DNA of 64,000 nucleotides from Hyphomicrobiales bacterium (lineage in GTDB: Bacteria; Pseudomonadota; Alphaproteobacteria; Rhizobiales; Rhizobiaceae). Below, one piece after another: positions 9,579 to 17,717 of this stretch. How positions within the stretch are numbered: the first letter of the stretch is position 1; the number at the start of each line of letters is the position of its first letter. The notes below the pieces were generated by a model. The model did not search any database. It saw nothing but the letters and a program-made list of their open reading frames with translations, and had not been told where the DNA came from. Position numbers and translations under genes: made by a program. The stretch is from the NCBI GenBank assembly GCA_900469475.1, contig UBXG01000016.1, positions 195,407 to 259,406 of the forward strand, in the 5' to 3' direction.

Positions 9579-9742
9579 GATCTCCTCCCATTTTTATCGA
9601 CTGCGCGGTACACTCAAGCGATGATGAGCAAGCCGCGATTTTCACCCCTTTTTCCCGGCCGGCCGCTCAAAACAGCGCGCGGCGGTCCGGGCCTGCAATG
9701 GGTCGTCAGCCGCCTCCTCGCGACTGTTCGACCGCTTTTAGT

Positions 9743-9762
9743 GCCGGGCGTATCGCCCCGGC
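9743..9762 (-). promoter_or_regulatory. Stem-loop between GH51 and SBP genes
   Basis: GCCGGGCG-TAT-CGCCCCGGC forms a G+C-rich hairpin with one bulged base, 10 bp after the arabinofuranosidase stop codon. It may be a terminator or processing site, which would let the SBP gene be transcribed separately. Confidence 0.4.
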
Positions 9763-9771
9763 GACACGGCG

Positions 9772-11280
9772 TCAGACCGCCAGCCGGATCACCGTGTAGG
9801 ATAGCGGCTTCAGCGTGGCACGAAGCCGGCCATCCTCGATCTTGGCATCGCCCGTATTGGTTGGCACGACCGCGTTCGGATGCGCTGCAGTGTTGGTTGC
9901 CTGCAAATCGTTGTTGACGATTTCATGCTGTTCGACGACACGGGCTCCGGCAAAGCCTTCGAGACGTGTATCTAGATCGAGCGCGCTGTCAGGATGGCGG
10001 TTGACGGCAAAGAGCGTAACCATCTTTCCCATTTCGTCGTGAACGGCCGACACATCGAGATAAGGCACATCATCGGCCTCGTCGCTGTCATAGGTCGGAC
10101 CATCCGTGACGAGGCGCAGCGCATAGCCGCGACCGTATTTCGAGGCGAAATAGAGCGGATAGTAAATGGTCTGGCGCCATGCCGGCCCGCCGTCCTCCGT
10201 CATGATCGGAGCAATCACGTTGACGAGCTGGGCTATGCAGGCAATGCGCACGCGGTCGGAGCGGCGAATGAAGGTGTTGAGAATGCCGCCGACCTGCAGC
10301 ACGTCCTCGAAATTATAGACATCCTCAAGCAGATGCGGCGCATCCGGCCATTCGTCACGGGCGAGAATCTCCTTGTCCTGCTGGTTTGAGTGATACCAGA
10401 CGTTCCACTCGTCGAAGGAAATGCCGATAGTCTTCTTCGAACGCTTCTTCGCCTTGATATAGTCGATGACGCCGCCGATAGTGACGATGTAGCGGTCGAG
10501 CTTCTCGGCCTTGGCGAGATAGTTCAGCGTGTTTTTCTCGCGGTTGGCGAAATACATATGTAGCGAGATATGGTCAGCGCTGTCGTAGCACTGATCCAGG
10601 ACCTCAGCTTCCCAATCAGGATAGGTCTTCATGTCGGAATTGGACGAGCCGCAGACGACGAGTTCGAGCGATTTATCAAAGCCGCGCATGGCCTTGGCAG
10701 TCTCATCGGCCAGGCGTCCATATTCATAGGCGGACTTGTGACCGACCTGCCAGGGGCCGTCCATCTCATTGCCCAGGCACCAAAGTTTCACGCCGTGCGG
10801 ATCGGCCCAGCCGTGCTTGCGCCGCAGATCCGACCAATAGGTACCGCCCGGATGATTGCAATATTCGAGAAAGTTTCTCGCTGCATCCAGCCCGCGCGAG
10901 CCGAGGTTGACGGCAAGCATCGGTTTGGTATTGGCCTTCTTGCACCAATCGACGAATTCATTGACGCCGATCTGGTTGCTCTCCCGCGTCCGCCAGGCAA
11001 GATCGAGACGCACAGGGCGCTCGGACCGCGGCCCGACGCCATCTTCCCAATTATAGGCTGAAACGAAATTGCCACCGGGATAGCGGCAGTAGGGCGAGTT
11101 GAGCTCGCGCACAAGCTCAATCACATCCTTGCGAAATCCATTCTCATCGGCGGTTGGATGGCCCGGCTCGTAGATGCCGCCATAAATCGCCCGCCCCAGA
11201 TGCTCCAGAAAAGAGCTGTAAAGCCGATCATCGATGTCGGCAATTCGGAAATCACGGTGGACGATCACATGCGCCTTCAC
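9772..11280 (-). CDS. abfA: Alpha-L-arabinofuranosidase, GH51
   Basis: A 502-residue enzyme of the usual GH51 length. The acid/base Glu sits in LGNEMDGPW (about E172) and the nucleophile Glu in SFDEWNVWY (about E291). CRYPGGNFVSAYNWEDGVGP near residues 65-84 is also typical of the family. It should release terminal alpha-L-arabinofuranose from arabino-oligosaccharides. There is no signal peptide, so it acts in the cytoplasm on imported oligomers. The start is GTG at 11280, preceded by GGGAGGAAG; the TTG and ATG alternatives lie inside the conserved fold. It leads an island with a Dpp-type importer downstream and an ArsR-type regulator upstream. Confidence 0.92.
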   Translation of the reverse strand: MKAHVIVHRDFRIADIDDRLYSSFLEHLGRAIYGGIYEPGHPTADENGFRKDVIELVRELNSPYCRYPGGNFVSAYNWEDGVGPRSERPVRLDLAWRTRESNQIGVNEFVDWCKKANTKPMLAVNLGSRGLDAARNFLEYCNHPGGTYWSDLRRKHGWADPHGVKLWCLGNEMDGPWQVGHKSAYEYGRLADETAKAMRGFDKSLELVVCGSSNSDMKTYPDWEAEVLDQCYDSADHISLHMYFANREKNTLNYLAKAEKLDRYIVTIGGVIDYIKAKKRSKKTIGISFDEWNVWYHSNQQDKEILARDEWPDAPHLLEDVYNFEDVLQVGGILNTFIRRSDRVRIACIAQLVNVIAPIMTEDGGPAWRQTIYYPLYFASKYGRGYALRLVTDGPTYDSDEADDVPYLDVSAVHDEMGKMVTLFAVNRHPDSALDLDTRLEGFAGARVVEQHEIVNNDLQATNTAAHPNAVVPTNTGDAKIEDGRLRATLKPLSYTVIRLAV

Positions 11281-11296
11281 GGCCTTCCTCCCATAT

Positions 11297-11307
11297 ATAT
11301 CAGATAT
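11297..11307. promoter_or_regulatory. Candidate operator in abfA leader
   Basis: ATATC-A-GATAT, an odd-centred perfect palindrome 17 bp upstream of the abfA start. It resembles the ATATCAGGAT sequence in front of the neighbouring regulator gene, so both may be targets of that regulator. Confidence 0.35.
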
Positions 11308-11457
11308 TTCGTTCTTATACCTTGATCTTGATACACTTTTGGAAGGTCGTCAACGCATTCAAGACGGAAAATATCGCGAAAGCTATGGTAGCGACACTCA
11401 CGAGATAACGAAATAACTTTTAAATTCAGCAGCTTATGAAAAATATGACTTGTCGGC

Positions 11458-11512
11458 ATTTGGCCCCGACGCTATACTGTGTATCATAAATTACGATACT
11501 ATTGGGCCAAAT
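11458..11512. repeat. Nested inverted repeats between abfA and its regulator
   Basis: Outer perfect 9-bp arms ATTTGGCCC (11458-11466) and GGGCCAAAT (11504-11512) enclose a near-perfect 19-bp palindrome at 11481-11499, GTATCATAA/TTACGATAC with one mismatch. The right outer arm lies in the last codons of the regulator gene. It could be a regulator terminator or an operator for abfA. Confidence 0.5.
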
Positions 11513-12428
11513 CGATGCGCATAAGGATATCGCGGCCATAGTTGCCGAAACCGCGGCCGAAAATATTGATGCCACCGGTGTTGCGCGCATCGTCGGCAAT
11601 CCCGATCCGCAGGCGGATCGACGAATGCTGACTGATGGCAAGATCATCGATCGTCACATCGGAAGAGGCAACTCCGTCGATGAAGGTACCCTTCTTGGAG
11701 ATTCGCCAGGTCTTGAGCTTGCCGTATTGAGAGCCTTCGAGCTTCCACCAGCTTGGCGTAAAAGCCCCGCGCTTATCGCCATAATCGCCCGGAGACGTCC
11801 ATGTGCCAACGGCGACGCCGTTGATCCACACAGTGATGTCGGACGGCCAGTCCGGATTGGTGCCAGGCACTTCGGAGGACAACTCCATCGAGAATTCGAT
11901 GGCATTGACGTTCCTGTTCAAGATCTTGGCATTGTTCGGGAATTTATATTCGACATGGCCACGCCCGAACCAGAGAAGACCTGCCTGCATGCGCTGCGGA
12001 TCAAGGAAATAGTCGGGAACATCAAGCAGGCCAATGACGCCCTCGGTCGAGCACAGGCCGCATGGCGCGTGCGTCTCGCAGCTCGTATAAAGGCCGATCG
12101 GCATGGCGACTTCGATCACGTCCTCATCATGCTTGAAGGCCTGATCCTCGAAGCTCAGCAGGATCTCGTCGTAAAGCGCGGTACAGATCTTCTGGTAACC
12201 CTTGCGCGCCTTTGCAGCCTTGGTCTCGACAAGACCGGCCTCCTCCAGGATCATGATACCAGTCGCGACAGTCGATTGCGGCAGATCAAGCTCCCGGGCG
12301 ATCTCGTTGACATTCAGCGAGCCCCTTGCGCAGAGCAGCTTCAACATATCGACACGTGCCGGCGCCGATAGCGCCCGGAAAACCGCAGCGTTCTCACCCG
12401 CATAGATTGTTAGAAAGCCGCGCTGCAT
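11499..12428 (-). CDS. ArsR-type helix-turn-helix regulator with Cys/His motif and large C-terminal domain
   Basis: A 309-residue protein. Residues 12-70 form an ArsR-like winged helix (FRALSAPARVDMLKLLC, then LDLPQSTVATGIMILEEAG). A Cys/His cluster follows (C117, H120, C123, C126), fitting a metal or Fe-S site. The C-terminal ~170 residues are rich in Trp, Gly and beta-type segments (DITVWINGVAVGTW) and look like a beta-sandwich, possibly carbohydrate-binding. ArsR proteins are normally about 100-120 residues, so most of this protein is extra. It lies upstream of abfA on the same strand and probably controls the arabinoside operon. The ATG at 12428 directly follows a repeat containing the AGGA ribosome site. 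Confidence 0.75.
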   Translation of the reverse strand: MQRGFLTIYAGENAAVFRALSAPARVDMLKLLCARGSLNVNEIARELDLPQSTVATGIMILEEAGLVETKAAKARKGYQKICTALYDEILLSFEDQAFKHDEDVIEVAMPIGLYTSCETHAPCGLCSTEGVIGLLDVPDYFLDPQRMQAGLLWFGRGHVEYKFPNNAKILNRNVNAIEFSMELSSEVPGTNPDWPSDITVWINGVAVGTWTSPGDYGDKRGAFTPSWWKLEGSQYGKLKTWRISKKGTFIDGVASSDVTIDDLAISQHSSIRLRIGIADDARNTGGINIFGRGFGNYGRDILMRIDLAQ

Positions 12429-12485
12429 AAAATCCTGAATTCCCCATCAATAGATTTCATTTATATCAGGATTTTTGATTTCACA
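12429..12485 (-). promoter_or_regulatory. Inverted repeat covering the ribosome site of the ArsR-type gene
   Basis: Perfect 10-bp arms AAAATCCTGA (12429-12438) and TCAGGATTTT (12476-12485), 37 bp apart, directly in front of the start codon. On the transcript the start-proximal arm contains the AGGA ribosome site. It can be read as two operator half-sites for autoregulation or as an RNA hairpin that hides the ribosome site. Confidence 0.55.
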
Positions 12486-12607
12486 AGAGATATTACTCGA
12501 GATGGCCTAGCCTGGCGCCTTCTGCGCGCAATGAGAAGACGCCAGCCAGCTCGCGGGCTATACAACTGGGCGGGACGGAATCCCAGATCGCCGCTCAGCC
12601 TCCAGTT

Positions 12608-13108
12608 CTATCGGCATGTCTCTATCCGCTTCAAGGCAGCGGTAATGCCTGACAGCGAGTAGGAATAACTCGTCTCGGTGCCTCGCTTCGAGGTTGCCTG
12701 CAGTTGCAACTGCGCACCGCCTTTCATGGCGTTGACCATGGTCGGCTCCTGCGATTCGTTTTTTACCCAGCCGTGCCGGTCTTTCGTGAACATCGGGAAT
12801 GTCTTGTCGCCGACCGTCGACGTCATCTGAGCACCGTCTTTCAGGTCATAGCCCATCGCGACCTCCGGAACCAATTTATCGCCGGGAGACGGACGCGAGA
12901 CGATGAAGAAATTGTCGCCATGATCGACACTTGCGGGCTGCTGCGCAACCGGCCTCGATAGAACATAGCAATTCACATTGTCGCCGGACTTATAAGAATA
13001 TGCGCCCCAATGATCGAATTGATCGATACGGACGGGCACTTCCGCATGCGCGATACCGGCGCTGAATGCGACGAAGACCAGAGCGGGGGCGAAATTTCTT
13101 GCAAACAT
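12608..13108 (-). CDS. Invasion-associated locus B (IalB) family protein
   Basis: A 166-residue exported protein with a Sec signal peptide ending at IAHA (about residue 22). The mature domain matches IalB: WGAYSY early, a Cys in NCYVLSRP and a terminal Cys in ETCR that may pair with it, and KMTST-like and mid-domain MVNAMKGG positions. The start has AGGAAACC upstream. IalB proteins are common in Rhizobiales and Bartonella. Their biochemical role is poorly known; an envelope or host-interaction role is inferred from the family name only. It appears monocistronic. Confidence 0.85.
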   Translation of the reverse strand: MFARNFAPALVFVAFSAGIAHAEVPVRIDQFDHWGAYSYKSGDNVNCYVLSRPVAQQPASVDHGDNFFIVSRPSPGDKLVPEVAMGYDLKDGAQMTSTVGDKTFPMFTKDRHGWVKNESQEPTMVNAMKGGAQLQLQATSKRGTETSYSYSLSGITAALKRIETCR

Positions 13109-13470
13109 GGTTTCCTGCCATTTCTTGTTTCAAGGACATTGAAAGCGAGAGATGCACTCACACGCGCGGCAGTTTCGGTGCGGTGCGTTATCTGATTGTT
13201 AATGTCTTCGTTAAAATTTGTTCATGTTGGAAAACAGGCCCGAAACCATATCTGCGAAGAACACAACCTCGTCGGCATTGACGATCAGTTCACAGATTGC
13301 GCTGTTCCATCCGCTGCATCCATGCACATATAGCCGCCTGAACCTACGGCCTTTGCAAGCCACGCCATGAAGACGCAAGCGAGCGGCAGCTTTGACGTGC
13401 CGGTCTCTGCATGGACATGCGTGATGCAAAATCGGGCCGTGCTAACCGGATATAGTAGTAGGACTGTACC
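13109..13470. other. Intergenic region, 362 bp
   Basis: Holds the leaders of the divergent ialB-type and monooxygenase genes. Short open frames here lack ribosome sites and coding character. No clear operator seen. Confidence 0.5.
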
Positions 13471-14493
13471 ATGAAGAAGATCGGTTTCCTTTCATTCGGC
13501 CACTGGACGCCCTCGCCCCAGTCGCAAACCCGTTCAGCTGCCGATACGTTGCTGCAATCGATCGACCTTGCCGTGGCGGCCGAACAGCTGGGTGCGGACG
13601 GCGCCTATTTCCGAGTGCATCATTTCGCACGTCAGCTTGCCTCACCCTTCCCACTGCTGGCAGCTGTCGGCGCCAAGACCAGCCGCATCGAAACCGGCAC
13701 TGCCGTCATCGACATGCGCTATGAAAATCCTTTCTACATGGCCGAGGATGCCGGCGCTGCCGATCTTATCGCCGGCGGCCGGCTGCAGCTCGGCATCAGC
13801 CGCGGCTCGCCCGAACAGGTGATCGACGGGTGGCGCCACTTCGGCTATGCCCCAATGGAGGGCGAAAGCGATGCCGATATGGGCCGCAGGCATACGGAAG
13901 TGCTGCTCGATCTGCTGCGCGGCGAAGGATTCGCACAGCCCAACCCTCGGCCAATGTTCCCCAACCCGCCAGGCCTGTTGCGCTTGGAACCCTATTCCGA
14001 GGGCCTGCGCGAGCGGATTTGGTGGGGTGCCGGCTCCAATGCCACGGCCGTATGGGCCGCGAAGCTCGGCATGAACCTGCAGAGCTCGACGCTGAAGGAT
14101 GATGAAAGCGGCCTGCCCTTCCACGTCCAGCAGGCAGACCAGATCAGACTCTATCGCGAAGCCTGGAAAGAGGCCGGACACAAGCGCGAGCCGCGGGTTT
14201 CTGTTAGCCGCAGCATCTTCGCGCTGGTGAACGATCTCGACCGCGCCTATTTCGGCCAGAGCGGCAAGGATGCCGACAAGATCGGCTTCATCGATGAAAA
14301 GACACGCGCCATTTTCGGCCGCAGCTATGCCGCAGAACCGGATGTGCTGATCGAGGAGTTGGCAAAGGACGAAGCCATCGCCGCGGCCGACACCCTGCTG
14401 CTGACGGTGCCGAATCAGCTTGGGGTCGACTACAACGCCCATGTCATCGAGAGCATCCTGACGCATGTCGCACCGGCATTGGGGTGGCGCTAG
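13471..14493 (+). CDS. LLM class flavin-dependent oxidoreductase
   Basis: A 340-residue bacterial-luciferase-like protein (MKKIGFLSFGHW start, then the TIM-barrel pattern GADGAYFRVHHF and GRLQLGISRGSP). Members use reduced FMN or F420 supplied by a partner to oxygenate or reduce small substrates. No reductase gene is adjacent, so the substrate is unknown. The start has AGGA 7 bp upstream and a strong terminator follows, so it is probably a single-gene unit. Confidence 0.85.
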   Translation: MKKIGFLSFGHWTPSPQSQTRSAADTLLQSIDLAVAAEQLGADGAYFRVHHFARQLASPFPLLAAVGAKTSRIETGTAVIDMRYENPFYMAEDAGAADLIAGGRLQLGISRGSPEQVIDGWRHFGYAPMEGESDADMGRRHTEVLLDLLRGEGFAQPNPRPMFPNPPGLLRLEPYSEGLRERIWWGAGSNATAVWAAKLGMNLQSSTLKDDESGLPFHVQQADQIRLYREAWKEAGHKREPRVSVSRSIFALVNDLDRAYFGQSGKDADKIGFIDEKTRAIFGRSYAAEPDVLIEELAKDEAIAAADTLLLTVPNQLGVDYNAHVIESILTHVAPALGWR

Positions 14494-14523
14494 GAGGGTT
14501 CTGAAACTGGACGAGACAAAACT

Positions 14524-14569
14524 GACCGCCCGCGAAGCTCACCTTCGCGGGCGGTCGTTTCAGATTTTT
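14524..14569 (+). terminator. Rho-independent terminator of LLM gene
   Basis: Perfect 14-bp stem GACCGCCCGCGAAG/CTTCGCGGGCGGTC with 5-nt loop CTCAC, then GTTTCAGATTTTT. It is 30 bp after the stop codon and also lies just past the end of the convergent MFS gene. Confidence 0.9.
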
Positions 14570-14592
14570 CCCCGTGAGGAGCATATGGCAGA

Positions 14593-15789
14593 TCAAGTCA
14601 AGGCGTTGTGACGCCGCAAGCTATGAAGTGCCGACAATACCAGCAGCGCCATGACGGTGGAGAACGCCACAAGCGGCCACGCGGTATCGCCATCCAGCAC
14701 AGTGACCGCCAGTGTTCCGATGACACTTACAATCAGACTCTGAATACAGAAATAGAACGCCACAGCCGAGCCGGCGATATCGCCGAATTCCGCCAGAGCG
14801 CCGTTCGCCGTCACCGATCCCGTAAAGACGATGCCAACCGCCATGATCCACATCGGCAGCACGAAGCTTGCGAAGGACGGCGCCCCGCAAAGCTGACCGA
14901 GAACAAGAGCTGCCGCACCGACAAGAAGTAGCCCCATGCCACGCACAACACAGCCTGCGACACCCCATCTTTCGACAAACCATCCGGCAAAGCGTGCCGC
15001 TGCGATCATCGCGACGGCAACCGTTGCAAAGGCAATGCTGAAACCGAGCTCGGAATAGCCGGCCCTGCCGATCAGCACGCGGGGAGCGGTTGAGAAGAAC
15101 ACGAAGAATGTCCCCATGCCGGCACTGAAGGCGAGCGTATAGGTCCAGAATGATCGGCTTCTGAAGATCGGCCAGATGGACCGGCGCAGCCCGGTCGAGC
15201 CTTGGGGCCTTGTTTCATGCCACTTCGCCATAGCATGAAAGGCCGCGGCCAACGCCAGAAGCGAAAGCAATATGAAGATGGCACGCCAGCCGAACCGATC
15301 GGCAATCATGGCGCCGGCTATGGGACCGAGCGCGGGCACGAAGGAGAGTATCGATCCGAACGTGGCATAGATAATGGCCTGCTCCGGGCGATTGCCGTAG
15401 ACATCCCGCACGGTCGCGAAGGTCGCGACCAAGGCTGCCGACGCGCCTATGGCCTGCAGCAGTCGGCATAGCACGAAGACAGGCGCACCCCATGACAGGG
15501 CCGCTCCGAGAGAGGCGACGGCAAACAGAAGCGCGCCGCAAAGCAGGACCGGGCGGCGGCCGAGACGATCCGAAAGCGGGCCGAACACCACCTGCCCGAG
15601 ACCAAGCATAATCATATAGAGGCTAAGCGTCAGCTGGATCACCGCAGGCGTCGTGTTAAAGATGCCAGGCATCGACGGCACGACGGGAAGGTAGATATCC
15701 ATGGCCAGTGAGGCGAGGATATCAAAAGGCGCCATCAGCAGCAGTGCCGCCGGCAGCGAGTAGGCCCATAACGGGCGTATATCAGACAT
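14593..15789 (-). CDS. MFS multidrug exporter, Bcr/CflA family
   Basis: A 398-residue membrane protein with about 12 predicted helices. The MFS signature GPLSDRLGRRPVLLCG follows the second helix, and FDILASLAMDIYLPVVP near the start is typical of Bcr/CflA drug:H+ antiporters. I chose the ATG at 15789 (MSDIRPLW) over an upstream frame because it gives the normal family length. A perfect stem-loop lies 73 bp upstream in the leader. Substrate unknown. Confidence 0.88.
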   Translation of the reverse strand: MSDIRPLWAYSLPAALLLMAPFDILASLAMDIYLPVVPSMPGIFNTTPAVIQLTLSLYMIMLGLGQVVFGPLSDRLGRRPVLLCGALLFAVASLGAALSWGAPVFVLCRLLQAIGASAALVATFATVRDVYGNRPEQAIIYATFGSILSFVPALGPIAGAMIADRFGWRAIFILLSLLALAAAFHAMAKWHETRPQGSTGLRRSIWPIFRSRSFWTYTLAFSAGMGTFFVFFSTAPRVLIGRAGYSELGFSIAFATVAVAMIAAARFAGWFVERWGVAGCVVRGMGLLLVGAAALVLGQLCGAPSFASFVLPMWIMAVGIVFTGSVTANGALAEFGDIAGSAVAFYFCIQSLIVSVIGTLAVTVLDGDTAWPLVAFSTVMALLVLSALHSLRRHNALT

Positions 15790-15861
15790 GAGAAATTCCG
15801 CTCGAAAGAGAGTTCGGGCGGCGCCTGCCACTGGTATCAACGGGAATGAGTTCGACAGCAC

Positions 15862-15888
15862 GCCGCAACAACGAAAAGCTGTTGCGGC
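15862..15888. repeat. Stem-loop in the MFS exporter leader
   Basis: Perfect 9-bp arms GCCGCAACA and TGTTGCGGC with 9-nt loop ACGAAAAGC, 73 bp upstream of the exporter start. Could be an operator for an unlinked repressor or a leader attenuator. The rest of the 329-bp gap 15790-16118 shows nothing else I can name. Confidence 0.5.
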
Positions 15889-16118
15889 TTATCTATCTGC
15901 TGACTTGGAATTCCCCATGCCGATGGCCTCGTGGCGAGATACGTGATGGCCACAGCGTTTAGCAGATGACATCGAACCGAGCAATATGTTGCGACGGGCA
16001 TGGTCGCAGCACCACATTCAATGCTGTCGGCCGCGCATCGAAAATGAGGTGAAAATCTAATGATTTTTTAACCATGATCGTGCCCTAACTACTTGTAATT
16101 TCTTTCTTGGAGCAGATT

Positions 16119-17621
16119 ATGGTGCGCGCATCGAAAATGGACGAGTTGAACGATAGGCTCGACTTTGTTGGACTGGGACAGGATGCCAGGCAGGCTCTGG
16201 CAGAGCTGCAGCCGACTATCGAATCCGCCGTCAAAGGCTCTCTCGACACCTTTTACGAGAAGATCACCAAACATCCGGCGATGTCGAAATTCTTTTCGTC
16301 GCAACAGCATGTATACCACGCCAAATCCAAGCAGCAGGACCATTGGAAGACGATCGCGTCAGGCAAATACGGACCCGATTATGTCGAAGCGGTCTCGGCG
16401 GTGGGCAGGACCCATGCCCGCCTCGGTCTCGAGCCGCGCTGGTATATTGGCGGTTACGCATTGATCCTCGAAGGGATGGTGCGTTCGATCGTCGCGCAGC
16501 AGCTCAATGGTTTCATGCAGCGCAAGCATGAACAAGCCCTCTCACGGCGGCTGTCGGCGATCGTCAAGGCCGCCCTCGTCGACATGGATTACGGCATTTC
16601 GGTTTACCTGCAGGTGCTCGCCGATGAGCGCAACCGCGTGGAATCCGAGCGGGCTGCTGCACAGCGCGAGCAGGAACGCGCGCTTAACGCACTTGGCATA
16701 GCGCTGAACGGTCTTGCAAACGGCGACCTCACGGCTGATATCACAGAAGCCCTTTCGGCCGAATTCGAGGTCTTGAAGAGCAACTATAACGAGTCGCTCG
16801 CATCCCTCGGCACTGCAATGCAGCGCATCGAAGATTCAGTGACACGCGTTCGCGACGAAGCCGGTTCGATCTCGTCTGCCGCTGGCAACATGGCAAGGCG
16901 CACGGAACAGCAAGCCTCTGCCCTTGAAGAAAGTGCCGCTGCGATCGACCAGATCACCACGATTTCCGAACAGACCGCTGAGCGGACGCGCGAGGTTCAG
17001 GCAATCGTCAAGGAATCCGCCTCGGAGGCGGAACGCTCGCGCGAGGTCGTGCAGCAGGCCGTCTCCGCCATGGGCGATATCGAAACCTCGTCGCGCAAGA
17101 TGACAGATATTATCTCCGTCATCGATGACATCGCCTTCCAGACCAACCTTCTGGCTTTGAACGCCGGCGTCGAGGCGGCGAGAGCGGGCGAACAGGGCAA
17201 GGGCTTCGCCGTCGTCGCCCAGGAAGTCCGCGAATTGGCGCAGCGTTCGGCGACCGCCGCAAAGGAAATCAAGGATCTCATCGACAGATCATCCAACGAT
17301 GTGCGTCGCGGCGTGGAGCTGGTCAACCGGACCGACGAGGCACTGGCCCTAATCGGCAACCAGGTCGCCTCCATCGACAGGAATGTCGGTGCAATCGCCC
17401 GTTCGGCGCAGGAACAGGCCGTCGGCATCAGCGAGATCAATTCCGCCGTTCGCAACATGGATCAGATGACCCAGCAGAATGTTGCGCTAATGGAAGAGAC
17501 GAATGCCTCGACGCGACACCTCGCCGATATCAGCAACGAGCTCGCCGGTCTGGTCGGACGATTCAAGACCGTGCGTTCGGGAACGCGGACCGGGGCCGTC
17601 AGGCTGAAACTCGCAAGCTGA
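16119..17621 (+). CDS. Globin-coupled methyl-accepting chemotaxis protein (HemAT-like)
   Basis: A 500-residue soluble chemoreceptor. Residues 10-160 match a protoglobin/globin-coupled-sensor domain, with candidate proximal haem ligand H99 in VGRTHARLGLEPRWYIGGY. A linker/HAMP-like region follows (residues 185-235), then a methyl-accepting signalling domain whose tip is IAFQTNLLALNAGVEAARAG. There are no membrane helices, so it should sense O2 or another haem ligand in the cytoplasm and signal to CheA/CheW. The ATG at 16119 follows TTGGAG; a TTG 12 bp upstream overlaps that ribosome site. No che genes are adjacent. Confidence 0.92.
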   Translation: MVRASKMDELNDRLDFVGLGQDARQALAELQPTIESAVKGSLDTFYEKITKHPAMSKFFSSQQHVYHAKSKQQDHWKTIASGKYGPDYVEAVSAVGRTHARLGLEPRWYIGGYALILEGMVRSIVAQQLNGFMQRKHEQALSRRLSAIVKAALVDMDYGISVYLQVLADERNRVESERAAAQREQERALNALGIALNGLANGDLTADITEALSAEFEVLKSNYNESLASLGTAMQRIEDSVTRVRDEAGSISSAAGNMARRTEQQASALEESAAAIDQITTISEQTAERTREVQAIVKESASEAERSREVVQQAVSAMGDIETSSRKMTDIISVIDDIAFQTNLLALNAGVEAARAGEQGKGFAVVAQEVRELAQRSATAAKEIKDLIDRSSNDVRRGVELVNRTDEALALIGNQVASIDRNVGAIARSAQEQAVGISEINSAVRNMDQMTQQNVALMEETNASTRHLADISNELAGLVGRFKTVRSGTRTGAVRLKLAS

Positions 17622-17717
17622 AACAGTTGCCGCACACCGCAATCATCCGCATTCCAATTGCCACTTATTCCAAACGGCTCCGGATATGAACCCGGGGCTG
17701 TCTTCAACTATACAGCC

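Noticed and set aside
8685..9917. 410-residue plus-strand frame over the first SBP gene
   Set aside because: Antisense shadow of the family-5 binding protein; no ribosome site or domain.
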